A stretch of DNA of 64,000 nt from Laguncularia racemosa (lineage: Eukaryota > Streptophyta > Magnoliopsida > Myrtales > Combretaceae). The first letter of the stretch is position 1, and the number at the start of each line of letters is the position of its first letter. The notes beneath the pieces were generated by a model, which saw only the letters and a list, made by a program, of their open reading frames with translations, was not told the DNA's origin and searched no databases. The position numbers and the translations under genes were made by a program. Positions 20,581 through 32,680 of the stretch are shown here, piece by piece. The stretch spans positions 1 to 64,000 of the forward strand of contig JBBMOL010000590.1 of assembly GCA_037954665.1 (NCBI GenBank), in the 5' to 3' direction.

Positions 20581-21619
20581 TGATTTTCTTAGAACCAAGG
20601 TCTAAGCATAATCAAATGAACCAAAGGAGCAACTTCAACTCTCAAAATCAAAATCGGTTCAAAAAGCTAAAATTGCGTGAACCCTAGTGAAGATGCAATG
20701 AGATCCAAATACTCAATGATGCAAATTACAATTCCACAAGGATAATTTCTTCCAACATAACACTAATCACATACAAATCTACGTGAATAATTCACAAGAT
20801 CAACAAATCTTCAACGTTAAGAACCCCTTTCCACATTTGCTAATCACGGTTCAAAAAGCATACATAATGGATGAACTGAATTCAAGTGCAAAAGTAACTC
20901 AATTAAATACAAAAAATTGAAATGATTATGAAGTAAATCTAACCAAGAACTATCTCAATTCAACCCTAGATATTACACACTAGAGAAGAAAAGAAATCAC
21001 AATAAAATGAAATTGATATTACTCACAATTTCAAGTGTTGCACTCGCTATAATTTCAACTCTTGGGATTAAATTTGGTAAGAGTCTAATGAAAATTAGGA
21101 GAACCTTAATCCTCACGCAAAAGTGTATACTCAAATTTGAAAAATGGCCCCCTTCAAACCCTACTTTATGTAAGTATTTATACTTGCTCCCTTTAGGGTT
21201 AGAAAATGCATAAAATTACAACTATGCCACTTTTAGTGTAATCGATCCTAAAACTCAATTACAACCAAATAAAAGTGTCCCAATATGATTACAACATAAA
21301 TAGTCCAAGTAAATAACAAATATGTAAAAATTAGACTTCAAGATGCTAGCTCTTCCATAGGATTCGTCAGCGCAACTCATCACTGGTTTAGGTCGGTCTA
21401 TGGATAACCCACAAGCTGAGTTTTAGTGAGTTTGTCCATCACCCTATAAAAGCCTGATAAGTGTGCCTGTTGGAATATATAATACATGAATAAGAGAAAA
21501 GAGGTTAGTAAACGAATAATTCCAAGGTCGATTTGCTAAAAATGGCCCTCATCACCATGATTCGAAATCCTTTAGTTCTTACCCTAATGATAGGTCTTAT
21601 CGGATTTTGATTCCTATCA
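20581..21619 (-). repeat. 5' LTR of element D
   Basis: 1039 bp on the minus strand from TGATAGGAATC (21619) to 20581. The TATA region at about 21170 reads GTAAGTATTTATACTTGC, one arm base changed. TAATG at 21620-21624 is the right target duplicate: it lies inside F where K has the same TAATG unbroken. The left copy is lost. Confidence 0.8.
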
Positions 21620-22226
21620 TAATGTATTGCATCAAGCTTTGACTTCCTTTATAACTAAGGATGATGAGCAAAGAGAAAATATGTTCCATACTTCTTGTAG
21701 GGTACAAGATAACCTGTGTGTCATTATTGTTGATGGTGGTAGTTGTACAAATGTTGTGGCTACATCATTAGTATCAAAATTGTAACTAGTAGCTACCCCA
21801 CATCTAGAACCCTACACATTACATTGGTTGAATGAGTAGGGGAGTCTTCATGTGACCCAAAAGGCTAGGTTACCTTTCAGTATAGGGGATAAATACTATA
21901 ATGTGATTGAATGTGATATTCTACTCATGCGTGCATCTTATATCTTGCTTGATAGGTTGTGGTTGTATAACAAGATGCTATTACATGATGGGTATAGAAA
22001 TACTTATATGTTCCAACATGATGGTAAGTGTATAGTATTGAACCCTATGTCACCATTAGAGGTCCAAGAGATGCAAAGACAGATAAGTTAACTATCAGAG
22101 GTTCCTAAGGATGATAGTCACATGAGCTAAACTTCAGAGGACCAAATTGTTCAAAAACGGATGTGCCAACCTTTAAAGGACCAAACTATTCAGAAACAGA
22201 TGTGCCAACCTTCAGAGGTTCCTAAG
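21620..22226 (+). pseudogene. Element F protease segment and minisatellite
   Basis: Frame TKDDEQRENMFHTSCRVQ...IIVDGGSCTNVVATSLVSKL, stop, then ARLPFSIGDKYYNVIECDILLM...MFQHDGKCIVLNPMSP. This is the aspartic protease (DGG form of the active site) with no Gag in front; the start region YANVLHxx seen in K is cut off by D. From about 22090 it runs into the 78-bp repeats (MCQPS...). Element E interrupts at 22226; F resumes at 28254. Confidence 0.8.
22222..22226. repeat. TSD CTAAG left of element E (right copy TTGAG)
   Basis: CTAAG precedes E and TTGAG (28249-28253) follows it. Joining the flanks restores the repeat text of F. The two copies are each one C-to-T or G-to-A step from CTGAG, so cytosine decay has separated them. 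Confidence 0.7.
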
Positions 22227-23001
22227 TGATGGGAATCTAGCCAACGATCTTGATGGATAGAGAACTTGATTTGGATGATGATCCAAATCACTTACTTGCA
22301 TAAATATTTTTCTTTATCTAATAAAAGTTTGAATAATAATCTAGTAGGTATAACGATCATTCTTCACGGGATGCCACATGAACTTCACTATTGATCAAAT
22401 TAAGGACACCACCAGATTTACATCCAATGGCTTGTCGTGATCAACATTAACTAGATGAACCAACTCTTTGAAGATTATTATCTTTTGTACATGTAATTTA
22501 TTTCTTTGAACCATTTATTTTGTAAGCTTTTGGGACATTTTATTTGGTTGTATTTTGTGTTTTAAGACCGGCTACCCTTTAGTGGCATAGTTGTAATTTT
22601 TTAGTCATCTTAACCCTAAAGTGAGAAAGTATAAATACTTACTTAAGTATGATTTAGAGGAGGGAGAATATACTTGTTTGCTGCAAAATTTGTGAGAAAT
22701 TAGAGTTCATCCTAAATTTTCATAACTCTTATCAATTTCATCCTTGGAATTGTGGCGAGTTACAACCTAAGGAATTGTGAGTAATATTAATTCCTATGTT
22801 GATTTTCCTTTTCATAACTAGTGTGTAATATCTAGTGTTGATTAGGGTTGGTTCTTGGTTCTTATTTCACGTTAATTGTAGAATCCTTTTATCATTATAT
22901 TGTGTTCAATTTAGTGGAATTGGTTCCTAAATTGTCTTGTTGAATGTAAATTTTCTAATTGCGTGTGGAATTGTTAGTTGCATGGAGTTCATTCATATAA
23001 G
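22227..23001 (+). repeat. 5' LTR of element E, truncated
   Basis: Matches the LTR at 27241 closely up to the ATTCATATAAG region, then stops where a minus-strand LTR begins. TATA region at about 22628 (AAAGTATAAATACTTAC). Confidence 0.8.
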
Positions 23002-24328
23002 TGATGTGCTTAAAACCAAGTATAAGCACACAAAACCAAATTGAAAGACCAATTACGCAATGTCAATCAAACAAGTCCACAAATCTCAAAAATGGTGTAA
23101 AGACCAAATTTCCATGTGAGCTTAATTTGCATGGAACAATTGCTCTGATACCAAATTATGATGTGCTTAAAACCAAGCATAAGCACACAAAATCCAATTG
23201 AAAGACTAATTACACAATGGCAATACAATTAGTCCTCCAATTGCATAAATCCTCAATCTTTGTAAACCAATTCTACAAACAAGGACGTGATCAAGATTGA
23301 ATATCCAAGTATGATAAGCTTTGATACCAAATTATGATATGCCTTAAATTGAATTAAAGCATATGCAATCACACAATTGAAACAACAACAAAAGAAAATC
23401 CGGATTAACCTTTAATTTAGCACGAACCTTAAACCCTTTGGTAATATGATTTGTTAATCAATGATTCTCAAAACCAAATGATGTTTTGGTTAATGGAATT
23501 AAGCATACAAGACTAGATCAAAATGAAATTCCAATTATTAAAAAACCTTAAATTGGCGTAGACTTCATATAACAAAGGAACTTCCCCACAATTTGAAGAA
23601 AGACAATCAACAATACAATATATAGGATGCAATTCCACTAACTTGATAACAATATAAGGATGAAATTAAACCTACAATTGATGTCAAAATTAGAACCAAG
23701 TACCAATCCTAATCAACACTAGATATTATACACTAGTTATGAAAAGGAAAATCAACTTAGGAATTAATATTACTCACAATTTACTAGGTTGCAACTTGCC
23801 ACAATTCTAATGGATAAAATTGATAAGAGTCCTTATGAAATCTTAGGAAGAACCCTAATCTCTCACGAAAAATTTGCAGGAATGGTAAGTGTATTCTCCT
23901 CTCTACTTCCTCTAAACCCTACTTAAGCAAGTATTTATACTTTCTCCCTTTAAGGTTAAGATGACTAAAAAATAACAACTATGCCATTAAAGGGTGGCTG
24001 GTCCTAAAATGCAAAATATAACCAAATAAAATGTCTTAAAATCTCACAAAATAAATGGTTCAAAGAAAATATCAAATATAAAAATAGTCTTCAACATGCC
24101 GATTCTTCAAATCAATTCATCAGTCCAGCTCATTTTCGGTTTAGGTTGGTCCATGGATAACCCACAAGCTGAGTCTTAGTGAGTTTGTCCATCGCCCAGT
24201 AAAGCCCCATAAGTGTGCCTGCTGGAATACACAATACATAAGTAATGGAAAAGAGGTTAGTATATAAATAATTCCGAGATTGGTTTGTTCAAAGAGGACC
24301 CTCATCGCCAAGGTTTGAAATTTTAGGG
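23002..24328 (-). repeat. Minus-strand family-A LTR with two extra primer-site modules
   Basis: Reading the minus strand: LTR body (24328-23335, its first 60 bp or so missing), a module with TGGTATCAAAGC (23334-23159), a module with TGGTATCAGAGC (23158-23002), then the flank ATAAG. Both modules end in GGxxxx..CACATCA-like LTR ends. So either the LTR itself contains two primer sites, or this is a 5' LTR plus leader cut back to a module border. The join to E's leader at about 24328 (GAAATTT/TAGGG) deleted both partners. Confidence 0.75.
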
Positions 24329-25372
24329 TTCTTGATTTAGCATCTTGATCCGAAATTGAAAAGTGAAATTGAGTTGTTTGATGCTGTTGATTGAAGTTAT
24401 GTAATTGTCTTGATTGAGGAGTTGAACTTGCTGCTTGTTGAAGTGAATTTTGAGGTCATGTTGAAGCTCCATTTGGTTGTTAATTTTTGTGAAAAGAAGA
24501 GGAGTAGTAGCATATCTTGTGATTCAAATTTCAGAACTTGAAGTTACTTCATTTATGAAGAAGTGGAGGTGTATTTTGCTTGTATTGTTTTTAGACATAA
24601 GGGGGCTTAATGTTCATTTTTCAGAATTGAGTGTGTGGGTTTAAGGAAGCTATTTGAATTTTCAAAACACACATTAAGTGATAGAAGTAATTGTGTGTTC
24701 ATTTGAAATTTGAAAGTGGCTCCTTACCATTTGTGGAAAGATTGCAATTAGTGAACTCATTTGAATTTTGAAATTGAGTTGCCTTTTATTGTAAGTTGCG
24801 GTTTAGAAAATTGTATAGAAGTGGAGAAGTGCACTGTGAGTAGAAAGTGTGTGTGTGTGTGGTGTTGTGTTTTGTGTATTTAGTGAAGGGTGTGTATGTG
24901 TGTGGCATTGTATTGTGTGCGTTGTGTAAAGGAGCGTTGTAAGTGGCGTGAGTGGTGGTAGAGAGTTTTTGCACCATGAGCAAGGGAAGGAGAGGCGGTG
25001 TGGAATTGTCCATTTGTGTGTATGTTTAGGTGCTGCACATTGTGAATTAAAGTAGTGTGAAACCATGGCAAGAAAAGGAAAGTTTGAGTAGTAGAATTTG
25101 AATTCTAACAAACATTTAAAGTGTGAAAGTAATTGAACTTATTATTTAAACAGTTGTGGTTGAATTTAATTCTTAACTATTTAGAAGTGATTATGTGTAC
25201 TTCATTTATTTAACTTTACTTAAAGTACCAAGAATTATTTCATTATGTTTTTAAGTTCTTGCAAAGTGGATTTCATTGTATTAGTGTGGTAGTTAAATGT
25301 GTTCTTGTGAATTGGTGTTATTGAAGGAGTGTGTTGTAAAATTATGGAAGTGTACTTCATCAAATCACAATC
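24329..25372 (+). other. Leader of element E (no gene)
   Basis: Plus-strand leader resembling those of H and K, including a (TG)n stretch near 24850 and the GTAGAATTTGAATTC block near 25090. Its start is lost. Minus-strand ORFs here are shadows of TG-rich sequence. Confidence 0.65.
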
Positions 25373-27240
25373 ATGTCAAACGACAGTGTGAATGGGGGAA
25401 TTGCCAATGAGGCCAATAGCCAGGTTGGTGGAGGTCAAAGCCATCAAACTGCAAGTAAAAGGACTTTGGAAGAACAATTCTAAGATCTTATTACTATTGT
25501 TGCTACATTAGTAACAAAGATTGATAGGATGACATTGCCATAACCACTAGTGGTAAACCCTCAGGCACCACCTCGGGTAGCTCCACAAAACATCTAGAGA
25601 GAAGGATAGTAGGAGGAGGAAACTTGGGTTGAAGGATAAAGGGAGATCATCACCCCTATAGGGAAGAGAGGGATGATAATTTTAGGGTTAATCCTTATCC
25701 AAATAGGGATTTCAAGCCACCTAGGGGATTAAAATATGTGAAGCTGTAGATGTCTTCCTTTGATGGTCGAGGTTCAGCTGATGATTATCTAAAATGGGAG
25801 GATAAGGTTGAGGGTCTCTTTGAGTGCTATGAAATTGATGACAATACTGGAGTTTGACTTGCTGCTATTGAGTTCATAGGATATGCCACCTTGTGGTGGA
25901 AGAATCTAGTGATTAGCAAGCATAGGGATGGTGAGGTTGAAATTTAGACATAGAGGGATATGAAGAGGGTTTTGAGGAAGAGGTTTATTCCTGAACACTA
26001 CAGACAGGAAATGTTTATGCGTCTTCAGACTTGAGGTAGGGAGGCAAAATAATCGATGACTATGTGTAGGAGTTTGAAACCCTAATGATTAGATGTGGGT
26101 TAGTTGAGCCTCTAGAGCAAACCCTAGCTTGCTTTGTATTAGGACTGAAATATAAGATTGCGTGTGTAGTTGAGCTATAGAGGTACAGTACACTTGATGA
26201 GGCTATACAGTTAGCCTTGAAAGTGGAGAGGCAGAGGCGATCTAACTCATTCAGGGTTACAAATAGCAGGCTTAGTACTATTACCAAGCCCATGGGAGTT
26301 GATGGTTGATTAGGTGGACCAAAGGTAGTAGGTGAGTTAGTGAGGGTAGTGGATAGAGCTACCCCTAGCACAAATAGAGAGAACATGACCTCTGGAAAGG
26401 GTAAAGAGGTAATAGTACCAGAAACTACTAGTGGAAAATTGCGCTAAATTAAATGTTTTAAACGCATGGGATTTGGGCATATGGTGGCACAGTATCCTAA
26501 TAAGAGGGTTATGACAGTTATAGAGGGTGCTAGTGAGGAGGATGAGGATGAGAAGGAACTAGTCGAGCCTATAGACTTGATTACAACATTACGGGAATAT
26601 TATGATGATTAGACTGCTGAAACACATGAGGAGGGAACGAGTGAACAGTATTTACCAATTAATGTGTTGCGTAGGGTTCAGACTTTATCTCTTGATGCTA
26701 AGGACAAACAAAAGGAGAAAATATTCCACACTTCTTGCAAGATCAGAGGTAACCTTTATGTACTCATCATAGATAGTGGTAGTTGCACAAATGTTATATC
26801 TGCTGCACTGGTAGAAAAATTGCAATTATCTACTAGTCCACATCCTAGCCCTTATAACTTGCATTGGTTGGATAATCGGGGTAGTATACATGGTACACAA
26901 AGGCAAAGGTATCGGTGAGTGTTGGGAAGAAATATCATGTTGAGATCCTATGTGATGTGATCCCCATGTGTGCATTTCATTTACTATTGGGTAGACCCTA
27001 GATGTTTGATCGAGAGGTGTTGCATGATGGCTTCAAAAACACCTACATGTTTCGAAAGGGAGGGTCTCGAATAGTATAGATACCAATGTCTCCATTTGAG
27101 ATGCACAAATTCCAAGAGCAGGTCAAGACTACTTTCGTTTTGTCTAATAATTAGGAAAACAGGGCGACAAAGGCATCCGGGTTCAATCCATGAAGTGACC
27201 CTCTAGATTTGAGGGAAAATCTTTCAGAGGCCTAAGGAGA
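25373..27240 (+). pseudogene. Gag-protease-tail ORF of element E, decayed
   Basis: ATG at 25373 (MSNDSVNGGIANEANSQVGG). Gag core recognisable around 25770-26240 (VEGLFECYEIDD, TLWWKNLV). The zinc knuckle near 26450 is degraded (CFKRMGFGHMVAQY: two metal ligands lost). Protease at 26664-27060: LIIDSGSCTNVISAALVEKL, later LLLGRP. Junction FNPxSDPLDLRENLSEA near 27190, then the purine tract. More than ten stops or frameshifts. Confidence 0.85.
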
Positions 27241-28248
27241 TGATGGGAATCTACTCAATGATCTTGATGGATAGGGAACTTGATTTGGATGATGATCCAA
27301 ATCACTTACTTACATACATATTTTTCTTTATCTAATAAAAGTTTGAATATTAATCTAGCACGTACAACGATCATTCTTCACGGGATGCCACATGAACTTT
27401 ATTGTTGGTCAAATTAGGGACATCACCAAATTCACATCCAATGGCCCTCCGTGATCAATATTGACTCGACGAACCAACTCTTTGAAAATTATTATCTTTT
27501 ATACTTGTAATTTATTTCTTTGAACCATTTATTTTGTAAGCTTTTAGGACATTTTATTTGGTTGTATTTTATGTTTTAGGACCGACCACCCTTTAGTGGC
27601 ATAGTTGTAATTTTTTAGTCATCTTAACCCTAAAGGGAGTAAGTATAAATACTAGCTTAAGTAGTGTTTAGAGGGGGGAGAATACACTTATTTGCTACAA
27701 ATTTTGTGTGAAATTAGGGTTTATCCTAAACTTTCATGTGAACTCTTATCAATTTTATCGTTAGAATTGTAGCGAGTTGCAACCTAAGGAATTGTAAGTA
27801 ATATCAATTCTTAAGTTGATTTTTCTTTTCATAACTAGTGTGTAATATCTAGTGTTGATTAAGGTTGGTTCTTGGTTCTTATTTCACGTCAATTGTAGGA
27901 TCCTTTTTATCATTATATTGTGTTCAATTTAGTGGAATTGATTCCTAGATTGTCTCGTTGAATGTAAATTTTCTAATTATGTATGGAATTGATAGTTGCA
28001 TGGAGTTCATTCACATAAAGGATTTACGCCATTTAGTAGTCTTAATAATTGGAATTTCATTTGATCTTGTGTTGTGTGCTTAATTCCATTGAGCACATCA
28101 TCATTTGGTGTTGAGATTAATTGATCAACAAATTGGATTACAAAGGCATTTTAGGGTTCACACCAAAGTAAAGGTTGTGACTGGATTTGTTTTGAAGTTG
28201 TTTCAATTGTTTGATTGCATATGCTTTAATTTAATTTAAGGCATATCA
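27241..28248 (+). repeat. 3' LTR of element E
   Basis: 1008 bp. It has an inner LTR-like end at 28100 followed by a degenerate primer-like TGGTGTTGAGAT, and its true end GGCATATCA at 28248. The last 148 bp are thus a primer-site module absorbed in the LTR, as in J. Confidence 0.75.
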
Positions 28249-28253
28249 TTGAG

Positions 28254-28646
28254 GTTTATAGTCAGATGAACCAACCTTCAGTGGACCAAACTGTTTAGAG
28301 ACAAATGTATCCACCATTAGAGGTTCCTAAGGTTCATAGTCAGTTGAGTAAACCATCAAAGGGCTAAGAGGTTCAAAGACATACTAGTAATACAAGGAAA
28401 AAAAAAGACTTTATTGGTGGGACAGTTTGAGATAGGAAAGGTCTTAGTGGATGATGGACCTTTATATGTGTTGCAGACGAGATATATCCTAAAGATGGAG
28501 GAGTGAAAGCAACCAACCCCTGTGGTATTTCAAATATTGGGATATTGTAGTGATAATTCTATAGATAACTTGTTAGGAGGATACAAAGTCTCTACTGCAT
28601 TTGATCTATTAGATTTGAGGACAAATCTTTTTGAGGCTCGAGGAGA
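28254..28646 (+). pseudogene. Element F: spacer and polyprotein tail
   Basis: Resumes the 78-bp repeats of F (QPS...QMYPPLEVP), then the VLVDDGPLYVLQTRYILKMEE spacer, VFQILGY, and the tail VSTAFDLLDLRTNLFEARGDD that runs into the 3' LTR (to 28827). RT and integrase are missing at the same point as in A, I, J and K. Confidence 0.8.
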
Positions 28647-29705
28647 TGATAGGAATCAAAATCTTACAAGACTTATCACTAGGGCAGGAGCCAAAAGATT
28701 ACAAAATTTGGCGATGAGAGACCTCTTTGAACAAACTGACCTAAAAAATATTTGTATACTAACTTCTTTTCTATTGCTTATGTGTTATGTATTTCAGCAG
28801 GCACACTTGTCGAGTTTTACAGGGTGATGAACAAACTCAGTGAGACTCAGTTTGTGGGTTATTCATGGACCGACTTAAATCGAAGATGAACCAGACTAAC
28901 AAATTATTTGCTTAACTTAAAGAACCGGCTCTTTTTGAAGACCATCTTTGTATTTGTTATTTTATCTTTGAACTGGTCACTTTGTAATCATTTTTGGGAC
29001 ATTTTTTATTTGCTTGTATTTGGTTGAATTAGGATTGGCCACATTAGTGGCATAGGCATAAATCTTTAGACATTTTAACCTTAATTGGAGCAAGTATAAA
29101 TACTTGCTAAGTAAGGATTGTAAGGGACTTTTGAACATTTCACAAATCTAAAAATTGTTGTCGTAGAAAGCTTACCCCTTTCACGTCTCATATTCTTATC
29201 AATTTCAATTGAAATTGTGGTGAGTGGCTTAAGGATTATTGTGAGTAACATCAATATTTCTTAAGTTGTTTTCAATTGTTGCTAGTGTGTTATATCTAGT
29301 GTATGATTATAATTGGTAACTTGTTCTTGAACATGCCATTTAAGGTTCCATTTTCAATTTAGGGTCACGCCTCAATTGATTGGAATTTGGTTCTTATTTG
29401 TGCCATCCTTTATATATATTACAATTATAACTGAAGCTTATCCTAATTTCCGTGGAAGCCCCTTGAGTTTTAAGGATTTTAGTGTCTTTGTTGAAATACG
29501 CCTCTTGTAGTTTGTTGTATGAATTTTCATTTGTTATTGTCAATTGCAATCAATAAGTGAAGCACATCATAATTTTGGTATCAAAGCAATTTTTTTCATG
29601 CAAATTAGGGTTCATAAGTTACTTGGCATCACGCCATTTTAAGAATTGTTAATTGGTACTTTAATTGGTTTTGTGTTCATGTGCTTTGGTCCTTTGAGCA
29701 CATCA
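28647..29705 (+). repeat. 3' LTR of element F
   Basis: 1059 bp, TGATAGGAATC to GAGCACATCA. Perfect TATA palindrome at 29090-29107. An inner end CACATCA at 29569 followed by TGGTATCAAAGC (29576-29587) shows another absorbed primer-site module (136 bp). Confidence 0.8.
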
Positions 29706-30450
29706 CTGTCTCTTGAGGGTGTAAATGCTCGATGTAGTGAGGCACTTGAGCCTAGATCATTAAAGCTAAGACACGGTATAAATAAGTGATAAGATTAATG
29801 AGACAGTGTGTAAGATTCAGGCACTGATGGTGGCTTCAGAATCCCCAACCCAAGGTCAAGGGGGGCATAAACCCTAGACTTCACATCGATTACAGAAAGA
29901 CTGCGTAAGATGCTGCATTCATATGGTTGTTCATGCATAGCATATGATTTGATAACTTGATTTGAAATTGCTTGTGCATGTGTAGCATTGAAAATATTGC
30001 ACTCCCATTCATTGAGCTATAGTGTTCTCACCTCTCCACAAACCATTTTGCAAGTAAAGATTATGAAATCTCGGGATAGGATAAGATGTGAAGTGTCGAA
30101 AGTTTTTAGAAGATAAGAAAAATAAAGTAAGAATTGTGAAGGATGGATTATTTAGATGAAATGTTATCTTAGGACCCCTATGTAAAAATTAAATTTGTGA
30201 AACTTAGAATTTTATTCCATTTTATTGGTTGGTAGGGGATACCGATTCTCTACAATCATTGTTGACCATGGGGTATGGAATCCATAGTTATATTTCATTA
30301 TATAACTATGTGTAATATGATTAGTTGTAAATATAATTATTTAGAGTCTTACGATCTCTAGCTCGTAAGATGATTATCATGTAATGGGTACATACGTGCT
30401 ATGATAATTTTTAGCGGAAACTTCCAAGCCCCCCTTTGGGGTGTGATACA
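29706..30450 (+). repeat. 3' fragment of a chromovirus LTR (Tekay/Del-like)
   Basis: Sequence unlike families A and B. It ends CCCCCCTTTGGGGTGTGATACA at 30450; the GGGGTGTGAxACA end is typical of Tekay/Del-type plant LTRs. Possible TATA box at 29774. Its left part is missing. It separates F from the G remnant. Confidence 0.5.
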
Positions 30451-31124
30451 AGGCCACAGATTTATCAGTTATATTAGATGAGTATTATGGTGATGCAGAT
30501 GCTGAAGTACATGAAGATAAGGGGAATGATCAGTATTTCTCCATTAATGTGCTGCGTAGAGCAATGACTACCTTTCATATTAATGAGGATGGGTAGAGGG
30601 AAATTTTGTTTCACATCTCCTGTAAGGTCTAAGGTAATCTGTGTGCTCTTATTATTGATGGAGGTAGTTATACTAATGTTTTGGCTGCTTCATTAGTGAC
30701 TAAATTGAAACTAGTCACAATCTCACATCCTAAGCCCTATAAATTGCATTGGCTGAGTGAACATGGTAGTCTACATGTCACTCAGAGGGCTAAGGTTCCT
30801 TTCAGCATAGGAGATTCTTCCTATGTGTGCATCCTACATATTACTTAGTAGGCCCTAGTTGTATGACAGGAGAGTTTTATATGATGGCTTTAGGAACTCT
30901 TATGTGTTTCAGAAAGGGGGTAAGTGTATAGTATTGAACCACATGTCACCTTATGAAGTATAAGAGGCACAGAGGCAAAAAAATAAGGTTGGGAAGAAGA
31001 AGACGTTATTAGTGGGGCAATATGAATTGGAGGAGGCCATAGTAGATGAGAAGCCAGTGTATTTGTTGCAGATGAGATATGCATTAGAGGTGGATGGGCA
31101 TGAGCAGTTACCCCCTATAGTAAC
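30451..31124 (+). pseudogene. Element G: protease and spacer (part of full pol)
   Basis: Frame DLSVILDEYYGDADAEVHED, INVLRRAMTTFHI, then protease (IIDGGSYTNVLAASLVTKLKL) with several stops and a deletion near 30815. Near 31040 comes YELEEAIVDEKPVYLLQMRYALEV. Unlike the deleted copies, G then continues toward RT (PIVTQ|VLDKYKDLFTDEL). It is interrupted by a solo LTR at 31125. Confidence 0.75.
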
Positions 31125-32680
31125 TCAAATTAAAAATCCCTTTCTATGACTCTTTGTTACGATCAAGTAGGCAAGTGCACCTATCGATTATAATAGTATA
31201 GAGTTGAGTTCGGGTATCGTCTCCTCAAGGATCAGCAAGTACTAATACTAACTCTAAACTAACTATCTAACCGCACAAATTCGAGAGGTTTCAGATTAAA
31301 TTAAGAATACTTAACAAAACCTTTAGCAATTAAAAATAATACTATAACTTGATTATTAATCTGATAACTAAGAATATACCCTACCCTTACTACTCCTTTA
31401 ATTGTCATGTAACTTTGCCCTTTCAATAAACTAGTTAACAAGCAATGGTTATCTCTAAACCGCGGAGTATCTAACACTAAGCTAATGTTCTTCCCAGAAT
31501 CATTAGCTCCTAACGCTAATCGCTTTCATAAAGATCCCTCTTCTATCAAAATCAATTAGAATTGCATTAACACTCTTGAACCCTCAATTAGATCAAAGTA
31601 TCTAATTTAACCTAATACGGAAAATTCACGTTCTCTATCCCTAGATTACATACGAATTCCTTTATTCATGTAAGATCTATTCAAACAAGAGATTTCCCAA
31701 TCATCTTATAAGAAATCAATGAAAACTCAATGTTGGCCATACATCAAATTAGCAACACTACACGAACAACATGAATAAATTCAGAGAATTCCAATATTCA
31801 TTAACTATGCAATCAATCCCATATCACATGACAATTAGAATTCATAAGGTTCGGGAATGAAACAACTAGCCACTAAGGATTTTCAAGATATAACTCAATG
31901 AAATAGAATGAAAAAGAAATAGAAAACCCCTGTGCATGAGTCATTCAGTGTCGTCTTCTTCCTTTCTCATCCTTTCATCTTTTCTTTTCTGTCCCTTTGG
32001 CCTCCTCGGCCTCCTCGGCCTTTCGGCCTCTTGGCCTCCTCTTTTGAAAACTCTCCTTCCTCTCCTTCTTTTTCTCTCTCTCAAGACGACTATTTATACC
32101 TAGGGTAGCTTCCTCTCTGGCGTGTATGAGATATCCTTCAAATATGGACGAAAGATTTAAAATCGATTTGAAGATATCTTTCCTTCGATAGACACACGGT
32201 CATACTACACGGGCGTGTAGATAAACCGTGTATCTCTTTGAGTCAGTGAACTCTGGGCGTGTATATCCCACACGACCGTTTGTAATAACTGTGTATTCCT
32301 CTGTCTTCTTTGTTCTTCATACACGGTTGATTACACGGGTGTGTATTCCAACCGTGTACTGGTCTGTCCTGAAAACTCTTCTTCCACACTGATACATGGT
32401 TGGATATACGGGCGTGTATCCGAACCGTGTAGTCTCCTGATTCCTTTACACGGCCGTTTGTAAAATCATGTGACTTCCTTTAACTTCAAAGCATTCCCTT
32501 TTTACTTGCTTTTATCTCCAATTTTTCTTGAATTTAAATACATTTCATCAAATCCTCCTTTTCCACACCTGAACATGAAATATAAATCAACTAAGCATCA
32601 TAATCTTATATTTTCACTCCCAATTATCTCAAAAATTGACTTAATCATCTCTAATTATAAGAGTAAAAATAGATTTATCA
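31125..32680 (-). mobile_element. Solo LTR of an unrelated family (Tat/Athila-like), in G
   Basis: 1556 bp, flanked by GTAAC at 31120-31124 and 32681-32685; the G reading frame continues across it. On the minus strand it starts TGATAAATC and holds a TATA box (TATAAATAG, plus about 32090). Its far end has a GCAAGTGCACC...TCGTCTCC text often seen near Tat/Athila LTR ends. The terminal dinucleotide on that side is GA, not CA. A CCGTGTA array lies at 32185-32475. Confidence 0.75.
32185..32475 (-). promoter_or_regulatory. TACACGG/CCGTGTA array in the solo LTR
   Basis: About a dozen copies of ACACGG or CCGTGT and close variants, with pairs such as TACACGGGCGTGTAG and CACGGTTGATTACACGG. Same motif and spacing style as the U3 array of family B although the LTRs are otherwise unlike. 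Confidence 0.6.

Larger units (their letters stand above)
22227..28248 (+). mobile_element. Element E: Gag-protease-tail derivative, decayed
   Basis: LTRs of one subfamily (TGATGGGAATCTA...) at 22227 and 27241 enclose leader, Gag, protease and tail; RT, RNase H and integrase are missing. The 5' LTR, primer site and leader start have been replaced by a minus-strand LTR (23002-24328). Many stops make it old. Inserted into F. Confidence 0.8.

Noticed and set aside
23142..23329. Clustered GCTCTGATACCA texts as possible tRNA genes
   Set aside because: Only 12 bases match the tRNA end; no cloverleaf follows. They are primer-binding sites.
24803..25111. His/Thr-rich ORFs here and at 19562, 52948, 57007, 60061 and similar places
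   Set aside because: They lie antisense to TG-rich leaders of family-A elements, have no conserved frame between copies and show no domain.
29706..30450. Unassigned host gene or promoter
   Set aside because: The terminal GGGGTGTGATACA and the lack of ORFs fit a chromovirus LTR end better.
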